The position numbers were made by a program, and so were the translations under genes. A DNA stretch of 64,000 bases from CTSoil-075 sp042610375 (GTDB lineage Bacteria; Bacillota; Negativicutes; DSM-13327), in assembly GCF_042610375.1 (NCBI RefSeq), contig NZ_JBGJZL010000013.1:39395-103394 (forward strand), given 5' to 3'. Shown here piece after piece: positions 9,168 to 18,000 of the stretch. Below the pieces are notes generated by a model that saw nothing but the letters and a program-made list of their open reading frames with translations, did not search any database and was not told the origin of the DNA. How positions within the stretch are numbered: position 1 is the first letter of the stretch; every line of letters begins with the position of its first letter.

Positions 9168-10252
9168 CCCAAACTGCCTCCAATTTCTCGCGCCGTATCA
9201 TCAAGTCCTAAGATATCACCTTGCAACGTGACAATGACTGTACCGACGATTAAATCACCAAATACATAACGTTTGGCGCGTGCACTGGCTCGCTCTGCCA
9301 AAGTCTGATAAACACACTGCAACTGATACTGTTCAATAATTGGCATAGCCCCTTCAGTAGTGGTACATGCTAAAATTTCTAGGATAGCCTGCTGAGGAGC
9401 ACCCGCTGCTGCCATATAAGCCGCTAAGGTTTCAAAACGAGCATCTGCCATTCGATTGTGAGTATGAAAAATCCCTGCAGCAACCTTTACCAGTTTACCC
9501 AAATGACCAAATAACAACACTTTTTTCATGTTATATTGTACAGCACTTTCAAGCATATGACCGATAAAGTTACTAGTCTGAAGCACTGTTTCGGCTGGTA
9601 TGCCATAACGATGAATGGCAATATCTTGACCGATTTTTCCAGGAGCGAATACCACTTGATCATACCCTAAGGCTTTCACCATATTAATCTGTGGCGATAG
9701 AGAATTTTTAAAACCGTCTTCAGACATGGGCTCAACAATTCCTGTCGTACCGATAATGGATAAACCACCAACAATGCCTAAGGTCGGATTGAGTGTCCGC
9801 TTCGCTAGCCGCTCCCCATCAGGTATGGAGATCGTAACAATAGCGCCATACTCATCTGGTAATACATCTTGTACTGCCTGTAGGATCATTTTTCTTGGGC
9901 CTGGATTGATCGCAGGTTCACCAATGGCAACTGACATGCCTGGTTTAGTCACTGTACCGACTCCGATACCTGCTTTTAAGACAGTATCAATTCCTTCCTG
10001 TACCTGAACCTCGGCAATAATGAGAGTGCCATGAGTTACATCAGGGTCATCTCCAGCATCTTTTATAACGGATGCTCTGCCGCCATTCATAATTTTTTCA
10101 CATGTTTCAATTTTCACATGGATCTTAGTGCCTTGCGGCGATGTAACATCAACGCCCTCCGTAAAAGAGCCAGACCAGGTCATAAGAGCAGCTTTTGTAG
10201 CCGCTGCTGCACAAGTACCGGTTGTAATACCCGAGCGCATTTTTTTTTGCAT
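9152..10252 (-). CDS. cbiD: Cobalt-precorrin-5B C1-methyltransferase CbiD
   Basis: SAM-dependent C1 methylation, diagnostic of the anaerobic pathway. The family signature SGITTGTCAAAATKAAL lies at residues 7-23, and TTGIVEPMSEDG near 170. The frame extends six codons further upstream (to 10270), but the ATG at 10250-10252 has a GGGGG ribosome binding site eight bases away and gives the standard MQKKMRSG start. That RBS is the 3' arm of a hairpin that follows the cobalamin riboswitch, so translation of this first gene is the likely control point. Confidence 0.97.
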   Translation of the reverse strand: MQKKMRSGITTGTCAAAATKAALMTWSGSFTEGVDVTSPQGTKIHVKIETCEKIMNGGRASVIKDAGDDPDVTHGTLIIAEVQVQEGIDTVLKAGIGVGTVTKPGMSVAIGEPAINPGPRKMILQAVQDVLPDEYGAIVTISIPDGERLAKRTLNPTLGIVGGLSIIGTTGIVEPMSEDGFKNSLSPQINMVKALGYDQVVFAPGKIGQDIAIHRYGIPAETVLQTSNFIGHMLESAVQYNMKKVLLFGHLGKLVKVAAGIFHTHNRMADARFETLAAYMAAAGAPQQAILEILACTTTEGAMPIIEQYQLQCVYQTLAERASARAKRYVFGDLIVGTVIVTLQGDILGLDDTAREIGGSLGWNIK

Positions 10253-10260
10253 AATGAAAA

Positions 10261-10278
10261 CCCCCTGCAAGCAGGGGG
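10261..10278 (-). promoter_or_regulatory. Hairpin hiding the cbiD ribosome binding site
   Basis: Perfect inverted repeat CCCCCTG-CTTG-CAGGGGG. Its 3' arm supplies the GGGGG Shine-Dalgarno of cbiD. It lies about 65 bases after the 3' end of the cobalamin aptamer. Inferred to be the expression platform of the riboswitch: with B12 bound the hairpin forms and blocks initiation. No T-run follows, so it is not a terminator. Confidence 0.7.
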
Positions 10279-10344
10279 TACAATAAACAAAATTAATTTA
10301 TTCTACCCACCTGCCTATCTTCCGTAGGTCATAACGGTGTGTGT

Positions 10345-10500
10345 TAGAATAGGCAGGTCTCCTGACTATGGTTCATCATATCACTAAACCTTCCCGGGTT
10401 TCCCCAGTGGTATATCTTAGCCATACTCCCCAACACAGTGGCGGGACCGTGCCGGTCTAGTTACCGGACTTCCCTTTTAAGCATAAAGCACCTATTCCCA
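10345..10500 (-). ncRNA. Cobalamin riboswitch (adenosylcobalamin aptamer)
   Basis: Read on the minus strand it shows the conserved B12 elements in order: GAATAGGTGC, AAAAGGGAA, CGGTCCCGCCACTGT, and the B12 box AGTCAGGAGACCTGCC. The ends close a P1 helix, GAATAGG with CCTATTC. It sits 93 bases before the cbiD start, the standard place for control of a cobalamin synthesis operon by its end product. Confidence 0.95.
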
Positions 10501-10512
10501 TATTATTATTAG

Positions 10513-10540
10513 ATTATAGCAATGATTAGGACAATCATTG
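10513..10540 (-). promoter_or_regulatory. Probable cbi operon promoter with an 8-5-8 inverted repeat
   Basis: A TATAAT (10513-10518) lies just upstream of the riboswitch. Directly before it is a perfect inverted repeat CAATGATT-GTCCT-AATCATTG (10520-10540) that covers the -35 region, where no good -35 hexamer is seen. This suggests a protein-binding site in addition to the riboswitch. The regulator is unknown. Confidence 0.5.
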
Positions 10541-10626
10541 GATTTATAATTCTATATTCCATCACGAATGAAGTTTTTCCTGCTATTATTTACTTTTTAA
10601 TTTTAATTTATCGATTGTTTAGATTA

Positions 10627-10952
10627 TTGTAAGACTTTTACTTTGTAAAATGAGAGTACAAAAGAATCAAAACCCCATTACAGGAAAAATCCAATCCAAG
10701 TCAGATTTACCTTATCATTTGTAGGATGTTTTTTTCTCAGCTTGTAGGACGATCAAAATATTTTTTGTAAGGTTCTCTATTTATTTTTTCAAATTAGAAC
10801 ATTTCAGTCTTAAAAAAATCCAATTACCTCTTTAACTATATACAAGTTTTTATATTATTTAGTTAAACTTTTAAAAACTTCTTTCTATATATGAGAAACA
10901 TTCTCCTTTGTTTGTAGGATTGTTTTTTAATATTTTGTAAGAAAAAATAATA
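10627..10952. repeat. 23-bp-phased TTGTAGGA direct repeats upstream of the lactate operon
   Basis: In the 550-bp gap between the cobalamin riboswitch and the LUD genes, TTGTAGGA occurs at 10719, 10742 and (as TTGTAAGG) 10765, spaced exactly 23 bp, and again at 10922 and (as TTGTAAGA) 10945, also 23 bp apart. A lone TTGTAAGA at 10627 is 92 bp (4 x 23) before the first. Spacers are T-rich. The phasing is near two helical turns, as expected for a cooperative DNA-binding protein. The rest of this gap is plain AT-rich sequence. Confidence 0.6.
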
Positions 10953-11014
10953 TTTTTTTAAAAAAAATAGAGGATATTTCTATTAAATTGCGAATAACAT
11001 GAATATAAAGTTAC

Positions 11015-11025
11015 TGGTCAGACCA
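11015..11025. promoter_or_regulatory. GntR/FadR-type operator in front of the lactate genes
   Basis: Perfect palindrome TGGTC-A-GACCA, 31 bp before the first LUD gene. FadR-subfamily GntR regulators, including LldR- and PdhR-type proteins, bind TGGT-N3-ACCA sites, and several of them control lactate genes. The regulator is not in the window. A second near half-site (TTACCAG) follows at once. Confidence 0.6.
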
Positions 11026-11055
11026 CCTTACCAGCACAATAAAGGAGTATGAATA

Positions 11056-11670
11056 ATGAAAAAAGTATGTGAGAATTGGAGAAACGCTTTTCCATTAGAG
11101 AACGTAGGAGATCATTTATTTCCTGAATTCGAAAAAAGGGCCTCAGCTGCCGCTACTGAAATATTTCGCGTTAAAACTGCTGTAGAAGCCCGCGAAATCG
11201 TGGCTAATATGGTGAAGTTTACAAATGCTAAAAAGATAGTTACTGTAAATAGTCCTTTACAACAAGCTACTGGTATCAATGAAGAATTACATTCCATGGG
11301 AATTTCTGTATATACTGAATTAACAGACATTACAGAACATGCTGAATCGGCAGATATCGGTATTTCCACTGTGGAATTTGGCATTGCAGAAAGCGGTAGC
11401 GTCTGTATGGATGGATATGCTTTCGAAAGTCGCTTAGTATCCATGCTCCCCCCCATTCACGTTGTCTTTATGAACAGTAAGAATGTTGTGCTCGGTATTA
11501 CTGAAGCCTTTGAAGTCATTTCTAAAGTATATGATAATGGCTATATCAGTTTCATTACAGGTCCTAGCCGTACTTCTGATATTGAAAGAGTCTTGACCAT
11601 CGGCGTACATGGTCCAAACCGTTTTGTCTTAATCGCCATTGATGAAGAAGTATCCGGAGGTGCACTGTAA
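11056..11670 (+). CDS. lutC: LUD-domain lactate utilisation protein (LutC/LldG-like)
   Basis: Small subunit of the non-flavin, iron-sulfur lactate oxidation system. The 204-residue protein is a single LUD domain: ISTVEFGIAESGSVCMD near residues 103-119 and a C-terminal TGPSRTSDIERVLTIGVHGP, the standard LUD ending. The RBS AAAGGAG is six to nine bases before the ATG. Its TAA overlaps the next ATG by one base, so the two subunits are coupled. By family knowledge it takes part in oxidation of lactate to pyruvate; the electron acceptor is not shown by sequence. Confidence 0.9.
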   Translation: MKKVCENWRNAFPLENVGDHLFPEFEKRASAAATEIFRVKTAVEAREIVANMVKFTNAKKIVTVNSPLQQATGINEELHSMGISVYTELTDITEHAESADIGISTVEFGIAESGSVCMDGYAFESRLVSMLPPIHVVFMNSKNVVLGITEAFEVISKVYDNGYISFITGPSRTSDIERVLTIGVHGPNRFVLIAIDEEVSGGAL

Positions 11671-13841
11671 TGGAAACAAATAATCGTAATGTAAAAAATG
11701 AGATTGCCGAAAAATTAAGCGATGAAACATTGCGCGGTTCCTTAGGACGTTTTGCTGAAGCCTATCCAACTGCTCGCGCAAAAGCATATGAAAATGTTGA
11801 AGATATTGATGCCTTACGTGAACAAGTACGTCAAATGAAAATCGGCACTGTTGCAGAGATTGAAAAAGTTGCTGATAAATTTGAAGCAGAAGCAATCAAA
11901 CGTGGCGCAAAGGTATTTCGCGCTAAAGACGGCGATGCTTTGAAAAAGTATCTACTTGATTTATGCGAAGAAAAAGGCGTTAAGCGTATCGTAAAATCAA
12001 AATCCATGGCTTCAGAAGAAATTCTTCTCAATCATACGTTAGAAGATGCTGGACTGCATGTGAAAGAAACAGACCTTGGTGAATGGATTATTTCATTGGC
12101 CGGTCATAAACCTTCGCATATGGTTATGCCTGCCATTCATTTAAATAGAGATCAAGTCGCAGGTTATTTCTCCAAAGAATTAAAGCAAGAAATACCGAAT
12201 GATATCCCTTTCATGGTACAAGCAGCTAGACAAAATTTGCGTAAAGAATTCCTTCTAGCCGATATGGGTATCTCAGGAGCGAACTTCGGGATCGCAGAAA
12301 ATTCCGCAATCGGTTTGGTAACAAATGAAGGGAATGCACGTCTCGTCACCACCCTTCCTAAGATTCATGTAGTAATCATGGGTTATGAAAAATTAATCCC
12401 TACGATTAAAGACGCAGCACCGATTTTACGTACCTTGCCTCGTAATGCGACCGGTCAGCTTATGACAAGTTATATGACGATGACTGCTGGTCAAACACCT
12501 GTCATGGTCAAAAAAGATGGAAAATGGGTCGAAGAAAAGAAAGAATTGCATATTATCTTGTTAGATAACGGTCGTCTTAAAGCCGCTCATGATGATAAGT
12601 TCAAAGAAATTTATCAATGTGTACGTTGCGCTTCTTGCCTCAACGTCTGCCCTATTTATACTCTTGTTGGCGGCCATGTGTATGGTCATATTTATTCCGG
12701 TGGTATTGGTGCCATCTTAACAGCACTCTTAAATAGCCAAGAAGATTTCGATAAGATTAATGAACTTTGTATTGGCTGTCGTAAGTGTGTTGAGATCTGC
12801 CCAGGTAAGATCAACATCCCTGGCTTGATTGATGAATTGCGTTCTCAAACGGTTAAAGAAAAAGGCTTGCCATTTGGCGTACGTATGGTCTTTGAAAATG
12901 TGTTAGCCAATCGTAAAGTATTCCACAATTTACTACGCCTTGCTTCTATTGGGCAAAAACCATTTACGACTGGCAATGTGATTCGCCACTTACCGCTCTT
13001 TTTAGCAGGCATGGCGAAAGACCGTAGTTTACCTGCAGTAGCAGATGTTCCATTACGTGACCGCATTTCCAAAATCACCAAAAAAATTACGAGACCAACC
13101 AAACGTGTTGCCTTTTTTGCTGGCTGTAATACAGACTTCGTTTTCCCTGAAACAGGTGAAGCAGTCTATAAAGTATTGCAAGATCTCAAGATGGAAGTTG
13201 TTTTCCCTGAAGATCAAAGCTGTTGCGGTAAACCTCTGCTTGGTATGGGTGATCGTGAAATCGCCAAGAAAATTGCTAAACGTAATATCATTGCTTTCGA
13301 AGAAGCGAAAGCCGATGTCATCCTTTCTTCATGCCCTACTTGTACGGAAACATGGCATGAAACCTATCTCGACCTCTTTGCCGATGATGCTGAGTGGAAA
13401 GCACGTGCCGAAAAATTGGCTCATAAATTCCGCGAGTTCACTAGCTTTGTTGCTGAGCACTATGAAAAAGCTGGTCGCTTAAAGAAAGTTGCCGGCGGCA
13501 AAAAAGTAACCTATCATGATTCTTGTCATGCGAAACGCGGTCTTGGAATTTCCAAAGAACCACGTGCTTTACTTGCTGCAAGTAAAGGCTACGACTTAGT
13601 AGAAATGAAAGATTGTGACAAGTGTTGCGGTATGGCTGGTGCATTTGGTATTAAATATACGGAAATATCTATGCCGATCCTTAAACAAAAAATCACTAAC
13701 ATTAAGGATACAGGTGCCGAAATCATTGCTGTCGGTTGTCCGGCTTGCATGATGCAAATTCAAGGTGGTCTTGATAAGCAGGCACCTCATATCAAAGTAA
13801 AACATGTCGCTCAATTATTAGCTGAAGACATTAAAGACTAA
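11670..13841 (+). CDS. ldhH: LUD / ferredoxin / CCG-domain fusion, lactate dehydrogenase large subunit (LdhH/LldH-like)
   Basis: A 723-residue protein joining what are LutB and LutA in Bacillus. Residues about 60-300 are a LUD domain; two [4Fe-4S] motifs follow, CVRCASCLNVCP (Cys317-327) and CIGCRKCVEICP (Cys367-377); the C-terminal third holds two CCG-type cysteine-rich modules (AGCNTDFVF...CCGKP near 475-510 and SCHAKRGLG...CCGMAG near 620-655, ending VGCPACMMQ). The same arrangement is known for Desulfovibrio-type LldH. With the preceding LutC-like gene it should oxidise lactate at the inner face of the membrane. A terminator follows 50 bp after the stop. Confidence 0.92.
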   Translation: METNNRNVKNEIAEKLSDETLRGSLGRFAEAYPTARAKAYENVEDIDALREQVRQMKIGTVAEIEKVADKFEAEAIKRGAKVFRAKDGDALKKYLLDLCEEKGVKRIVKSKSMASEEILLNHTLEDAGLHVKETDLGEWIISLAGHKPSHMVMPAIHLNRDQVAGYFSKELKQEIPNDIPFMVQAARQNLRKEFLLADMGISGANFGIAENSAIGLVTNEGNARLVTTLPKIHVVIMGYEKLIPTIKDAAPILRTLPRNATGQLMTSYMTMTAGQTPVMVKKDGKWVEEKKELHIILLDNGRLKAAHDDKFKEIYQCVRCASCLNVCPIYTLVGGHVYGHIYSGGIGAILTALLNSQEDFDKINELCIGCRKCVEICPGKINIPGLIDELRSQTVKEKGLPFGVRMVFENVLANRKVFHNLLRLASIGQKPFTTGNVIRHLPLFLAGMAKDRSLPAVADVPLRDRISKITKKITRPTKRVAFFAGCNTDFVFPETGEAVYKVLQDLKMEVVFPEDQSCCGKPLLGMGDREIAKKIAKRNIIAFEEAKADVILSSCPTCTETWHETYLDLFADDAEWKARAEKLAHKFREFTSFVAEHYEKAGRLKKVAGGKKVTYHDSCHAKRGLGISKEPRALLAASKGYDLVEMKDCDKCCGMAGAFGIKYTEISMPILKQKITNIKDTGAEIIAVGCPACMMQIQGGLDKQAPHIKVKHVAQLLAEDIKD

Positions 13842-13892
13842 GAAAAAAATTAGTTGTTGCTACTTCCTTAGATAAATTTTGTTTTCGTAAAA

Positions 13893-13926
13893 AAACAGCC
13901 GAATTCTTTCGAATTCGGCTGTTTTT
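13893..13926. terminator. Bidirectional terminator between ldhH and the NlpC/P60 gene
   Basis: A 12-bp stem (ACAGCCGAATTC with its complement) closed by a short TTTC loop, flanked by A-run and T-run. It lies between two convergent genes and can serve both. Confidence 0.9.
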
Positions 13927-13945
13927 TCACTGTCAATAAAAATTC

Positions 13946-14524
13946 TTACAATACTCGTTTAGCGCCATAATATCGTTGTACAAAATACCGTTCGTTCATA
14001 TCAGCAATCGCAACTACACCTTTGGAAAAAGACGTGTGAATGAATTTATCGTTACCGATATAAATTCCTACATGAGAGGCACCTGGCTCATAAGTAGTAA
14101 AATACACCAAATCTCCTGGTTGCAACGAAGATAAAGATACAGTTCTTCCCACTAAAAATTGAATGTCAGCTGTACGCGGCAAATGAATCCCTGCTTGTTT
14201 ATAGACATACTGTACTAAGCCTGAACAATCAAATCCTTGGGCTGGCGTGGTTCCGCCCCACACAACTGGCTGACCAAGCATTTCCTTTGCTACTGCCACA
14301 ATTTGTTTCGCCTGGCTTGACTGACTAAGCTGGTTAGTAGACAAAGTAGCAGAGCGAGCTGCAATTTGCTGTTCGTCAGCTACTGGCATGACCGCCCCCG
14401 CTACGATAGAATCTAAGGATTGCATAAACTGGCTATAACCAGAGTTAGGAGGAGAAGCCAAGGCTATCTCTGTGCCGTTAAAGAGAATTCCGGCAAATAG
14501 TATGATGATCCATTTTTTCAGCAT
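13946..14524 (-). CDS. Exported NlpC/P60 cell-wall hydrolase
   Basis: Secreted or periplasmic peptidoglycan endopeptidase. A signal peptide (MLKKWIIILFAGILF..., cleaved near ALA-SPP) is followed by about 50 linker residues and a C-terminal NlpC/P60 domain with catalytic cysteine in GFDCSGLVQYVY and histidine in GASHVGIYIG. The ATG at 14522-14524 is chosen: GGAG lies six bases upstream and the longer frame would add nine residues and overlap the lipoprotein gene. It is last in the metal-efflux operon; no obvious link to metals. Confidence 0.9.
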   Translation of the reverse strand: MLKKWIIILFAGILFNGTEIALASPPNSGYSQFMQSLDSIVAGAVMPVADEQQIAARSATLSTNQLSQSSQAKQIVAVAKEMLGQPVVWGGTTPAQGFDCSGLVQYVYKQAGIHLPRTADIQFLVGRTVSLSSLQPGDLVYFTTYEPGASHVGIYIGNDKFIHTSFSKGVVAIADMNERYFVQRYYGAKRVL

Positions 14525-14547
14525 AGGCTTCTCCTCTCTAGCTATGA

Positions 14548-15042
14548 TCATTTGTGCGACATTGTTTGTAAGTGTGCTGTCGCTTCTTTCATGATCTCTT
14601 GCATGGTACTCACTTTACTCTCCATGGCTCCCGGATCCATTTTACCAGAATTCACTGTATCTTTAATGTCCATAGCGGATTGTTTCAAACGATCTTTCAG
14701 ACCATTATCCATCATATGAGGCATTACTTTATCCGTAAGACCTACGATCTGTCCCGCTGTTTTTTGGGCTTCCATGGTTTGACCGGATTTCACTTGTTTC
14801 ATCAAATCTTTCGTTTGCTGATCCATCTCTTTCATCATGGGCATAGGATCGTCCTTCGGCATCTGCATGCTATGGGTATCATGACCTGCAGCTTGCTCTC
14901 CTCCGTTTGCTGGCATGTTCTTCATGTCATGACCCGCTGCTGGTGGATTGGCTGCCGTTTTCTCAGAAGAACTACAACCAGCCACTAATACGACAACCAA
15001 TGTCAACGCTAGAATACCAACTACTACTTTACTTTTTTTCAT
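14548..15042 (-). CDS. Met/His-rich lipoprotein of the metal-efflux operon
   Basis: A 164-residue lipoprotein: MKKSKVVVGILAL hydrophobic core and lipobox LVAGC near residues 19-23. The mature part begins with repeated H-D-M and M-x-M patterns (HDMKNMP, HDTHSMQMP, PMPMM), typical of Cu(I)/Ag(I) ligands, then turns helical. The start ATG at 15040-15042 has GGAGG six bases upstream and overlaps the end of cusA by 14 bp; the open frame extends further upstream without an RBS. Inferred to be a periplasmic metal carrier for the adjoining RND pump. No named family recognised. Confidence 0.8.
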   Translation of the reverse strand: MKKSKVVVGILALTLVVVLVAGCSSSEKTAANPPAAGHDMKNMPANGGEQAAGHDTHSMQMPKDDPMPMMKEMDQQTKDLMKQVKSGQTMEAQKTAGQIVGLTDKVMPHMMDNGLKDRLKQSAMDIKDTVNSGKMDPGAMESKVSTMQEIMKEATAHLQTMSHK

Positions 15043-18000
15043 GATATGCCTCCAATAATTGTTTCTTTTCCTGCCGTTCATTCCAGACATAATAAAGACT
15101 GGGAAGAACGATGAGTGTCAAAATAGTGGCCGTTACCAGACCTCCTACCACCACTGTAGCCATAGGACGCTGCACTTCAGCTCCAGCACCGCTGGTAAAT
15201 ATAAGGGGAAATAAGCCAAGACTCGCAACCAGAGCCGTCATCATAACGGGACGAAGACGATCGCTAGCTCCCTCAACAATTGCTTCTTCTAAGGTTTTCG
15301 TCTTCCTGAGATGTTTGATATGGGTCACCATGATAACTCCATTTTGGGTTGCAATACCGCAGAGAGCGATAAACCCGACGGCGGCCGCTACGGTTAGATA
15401 CATACCAGTGGCATATACAGCCACGATGCCTCCTACCATGGCAAAAGGAATATTCATCAAGATAAGCGCCGCATCTCTGGCTGAACTAAAGGCCATGTAT
15501 AAGAGGAAGAAAGTAAGCACGATCACCGCTGGCACTACAATAGCAAGTCTAGCCTTGGCCCGTTGTTGATTTTCGTACTGCCCAGTCCACTTAATCGAAA
15601 AACCTGGTGGTAATTGAACTTTTTCTTTAATCACTTTGTTAGCTTCATCTACAAAACTAACAACATCCCGCCCCCGAGTGTTAAGTTGGACGATTACCCG
15701 ATATATGCCATTTTCACTGCTAATCATGGATGGTCCATCTACCACTTGGAACTGAGCGACTTCACCGAGGCGAACGTAAGCCCCGCTTGGTGCAGCTCCA
15801 CCAGCAGCACTGCCGCCCATACCACCTCCTCCCATACTGCTGCCGCCAGCAGCTTTCACACTGCTACTTCCAGCTATGGGAACAAGGATATTTTGCATGG
15901 CATTAATATTTTCTCGGTTATCCCGATTGTAGCGAAGAAGTACGTCGAAACGTTTTTTCCCTTCAATGGTGGTCGTCGCCACTCGGCCGCCTACCGCCAG
16001 CTCCAAAGCATCCTCTACATCATTGATGCTTAAACCGTAACGCGCCACTTTTTCCCGATTAATCTGCACTTCTAGGTAAGGTGCACCAAAGACACGTTCT
16101 GCGAGCAAATCACTAACTCCTGACACACCAGCAAGGGCTTTTTCAATTTCAAAGGCTTTTTGCTGCAGTACTTTAAGATCATCACCGTAGATCTTAATAC
16201 CAAGTTCAGTACGAACACCGGTAGTCAGCATAGATAGCCTCCCAGCGATAGGCTGGGTAAAAGCTAAATTAAGTCCAGGAAGATTCGCTAATTTACCCAT
16301 CATTTCTTGTTCAATGTCAGTTTTGGTAAATCCTTGCCGCCACTGTTCTTTGGGTTTTAACGTAACAATGGTCTCAATCATGTTAATCGGCGCTGGGTCC
16401 ATAGCCGACTCGGCCCGCCCTACCTTACCGACGGACATGTCAACTTCGGGAATCTCCATGATGAGTCGGTCCATTTTTTTAGCCGATTCTACCGCCTCTG
16501 TTAAGGATACACTAGGCAGCATGGTTGGCATCACCAGGATCGTCCCTTCATCCAAAGATGGCATGAACTCAGTACCGATCAATGGTAATAGAGAAAATCC
16601 AGCGATCATAACAACAATCGCAACTCCGATAATGGCTTTACGGTATTTAACAGCTCCCTTCACCATGGGCAGATATGCTTGATGCATCTTCTTAACAATC
16701 CAGGTATCTTCTTCTTTAACTTTACCTCGCAGTAAGATGGTGCAAAGTACTGGCACCAGAGTAAATGCCAAAATAAGAGATCCTGTCATGGCAAAGGTTT
16801 TCGTCCAAGCCATGGGAGTATAAAGTTTACCTTCCACCCCAGTCATTGTAAAAACGGGTAAGAAAGTCACGATGATGATGGTAATGGAGAAGAAAATCGG
16901 CGCTGCCACTTCTTTCGCCGCTTCCATGGTCACATCTACAATACTGCGTTGTCCGCCATTTCTAGCTAAATGACTATAAATATTTTCCACCATAACAATC
17001 GCCGCATCGGTCATTACACCGATACCAATAGCAATACCGCCTAATGACATTAAGTTAGCCGATAAATGAATGCCTTTCATCCAAATAAAAGCAATCAAAA
17101 TACCAATCGGAATGGCAGAGGTGACAATGATACTGGAGCGGATATTCCCCAAAAAGGCAAGCACAATGATAGATACTAGGATAAATTCTTCGAGTAAGGC
17201 TCGATCGAGAGTCGCAGATGCTCTTTTCACCAGATCCGTTTGATCGTAATAAGGGATAATTTTCATCCCCTGAGGCAGAGTTCCTTGAATTTCAGTGATT
17301 TTTTCTTTGACTTGATCAATCACATCAATCGTATTGGATCCCATTCGCTGAATGACGATACCGCCAGCTGCTTCTTGTCCAGATTTAGTCAATACGCCGC
17401 GACGAAAATCTGGTCCTAGATTGACTCTGGCTACATTTTTTACATAGACAGGTACATTACCATTTTGACCAACAACAATATTTTGGATATCATCCACAGA
17501 CTGTACTAAGCCAAGACCGCGAATGACATACTCTTGGCCGTTTTGCTCAACCACTTTGGCACCAATATTAGCATTGTTGCCACTGATGGCACCAAAGACT
17601 TGGCCGACACTTACCCGATAAGCTTTCAACAGGTCAGGATCAATATTAACCTGATACTGGAGTACATAGCCGCCAATGCTGGCGACTTCTGCTACTCCTG
17701 GCACAGCACTGAGCTGGGGTTTAATAAGAAAATCTTCAATGGTTCTAAGTTCCGCCAGGTTATGACGATCACTTTCCATGGTGTACATGAACACTTGTCC
17801 CATGGGTGTACTCACTGGCCCTAAGGCTGGCTGCACTCCACGCGGCAGTTTAGGGATCGCTTGTTGAACCTTTTCGTTAACTACTTGCCGAGCGAAATAG
17901 GTATCTACATCATCTTCAAATATAACGGTGACCATGGAAAAGCCAAGGGAAGAGGCAGAGCGTACATCTTTGACCTTTGGCAAACCACGTAAAGCCGTTT

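Noticed and set aside
10719..10952. A short CRISPR array
   Set aside because: The repeated core is only about 8 bp and the spacers are 15 bp and T-rich; there are no cas genes. It fits protein-binding sites, not CRISPR.
15620..16033. His/Thr/Ser-rich plus-strand frame inside cusA
   Set aside because: It is the antisense shadow of the Gly/Met/Ala-rich insertion of CusA; no RBS and no independent evidence.
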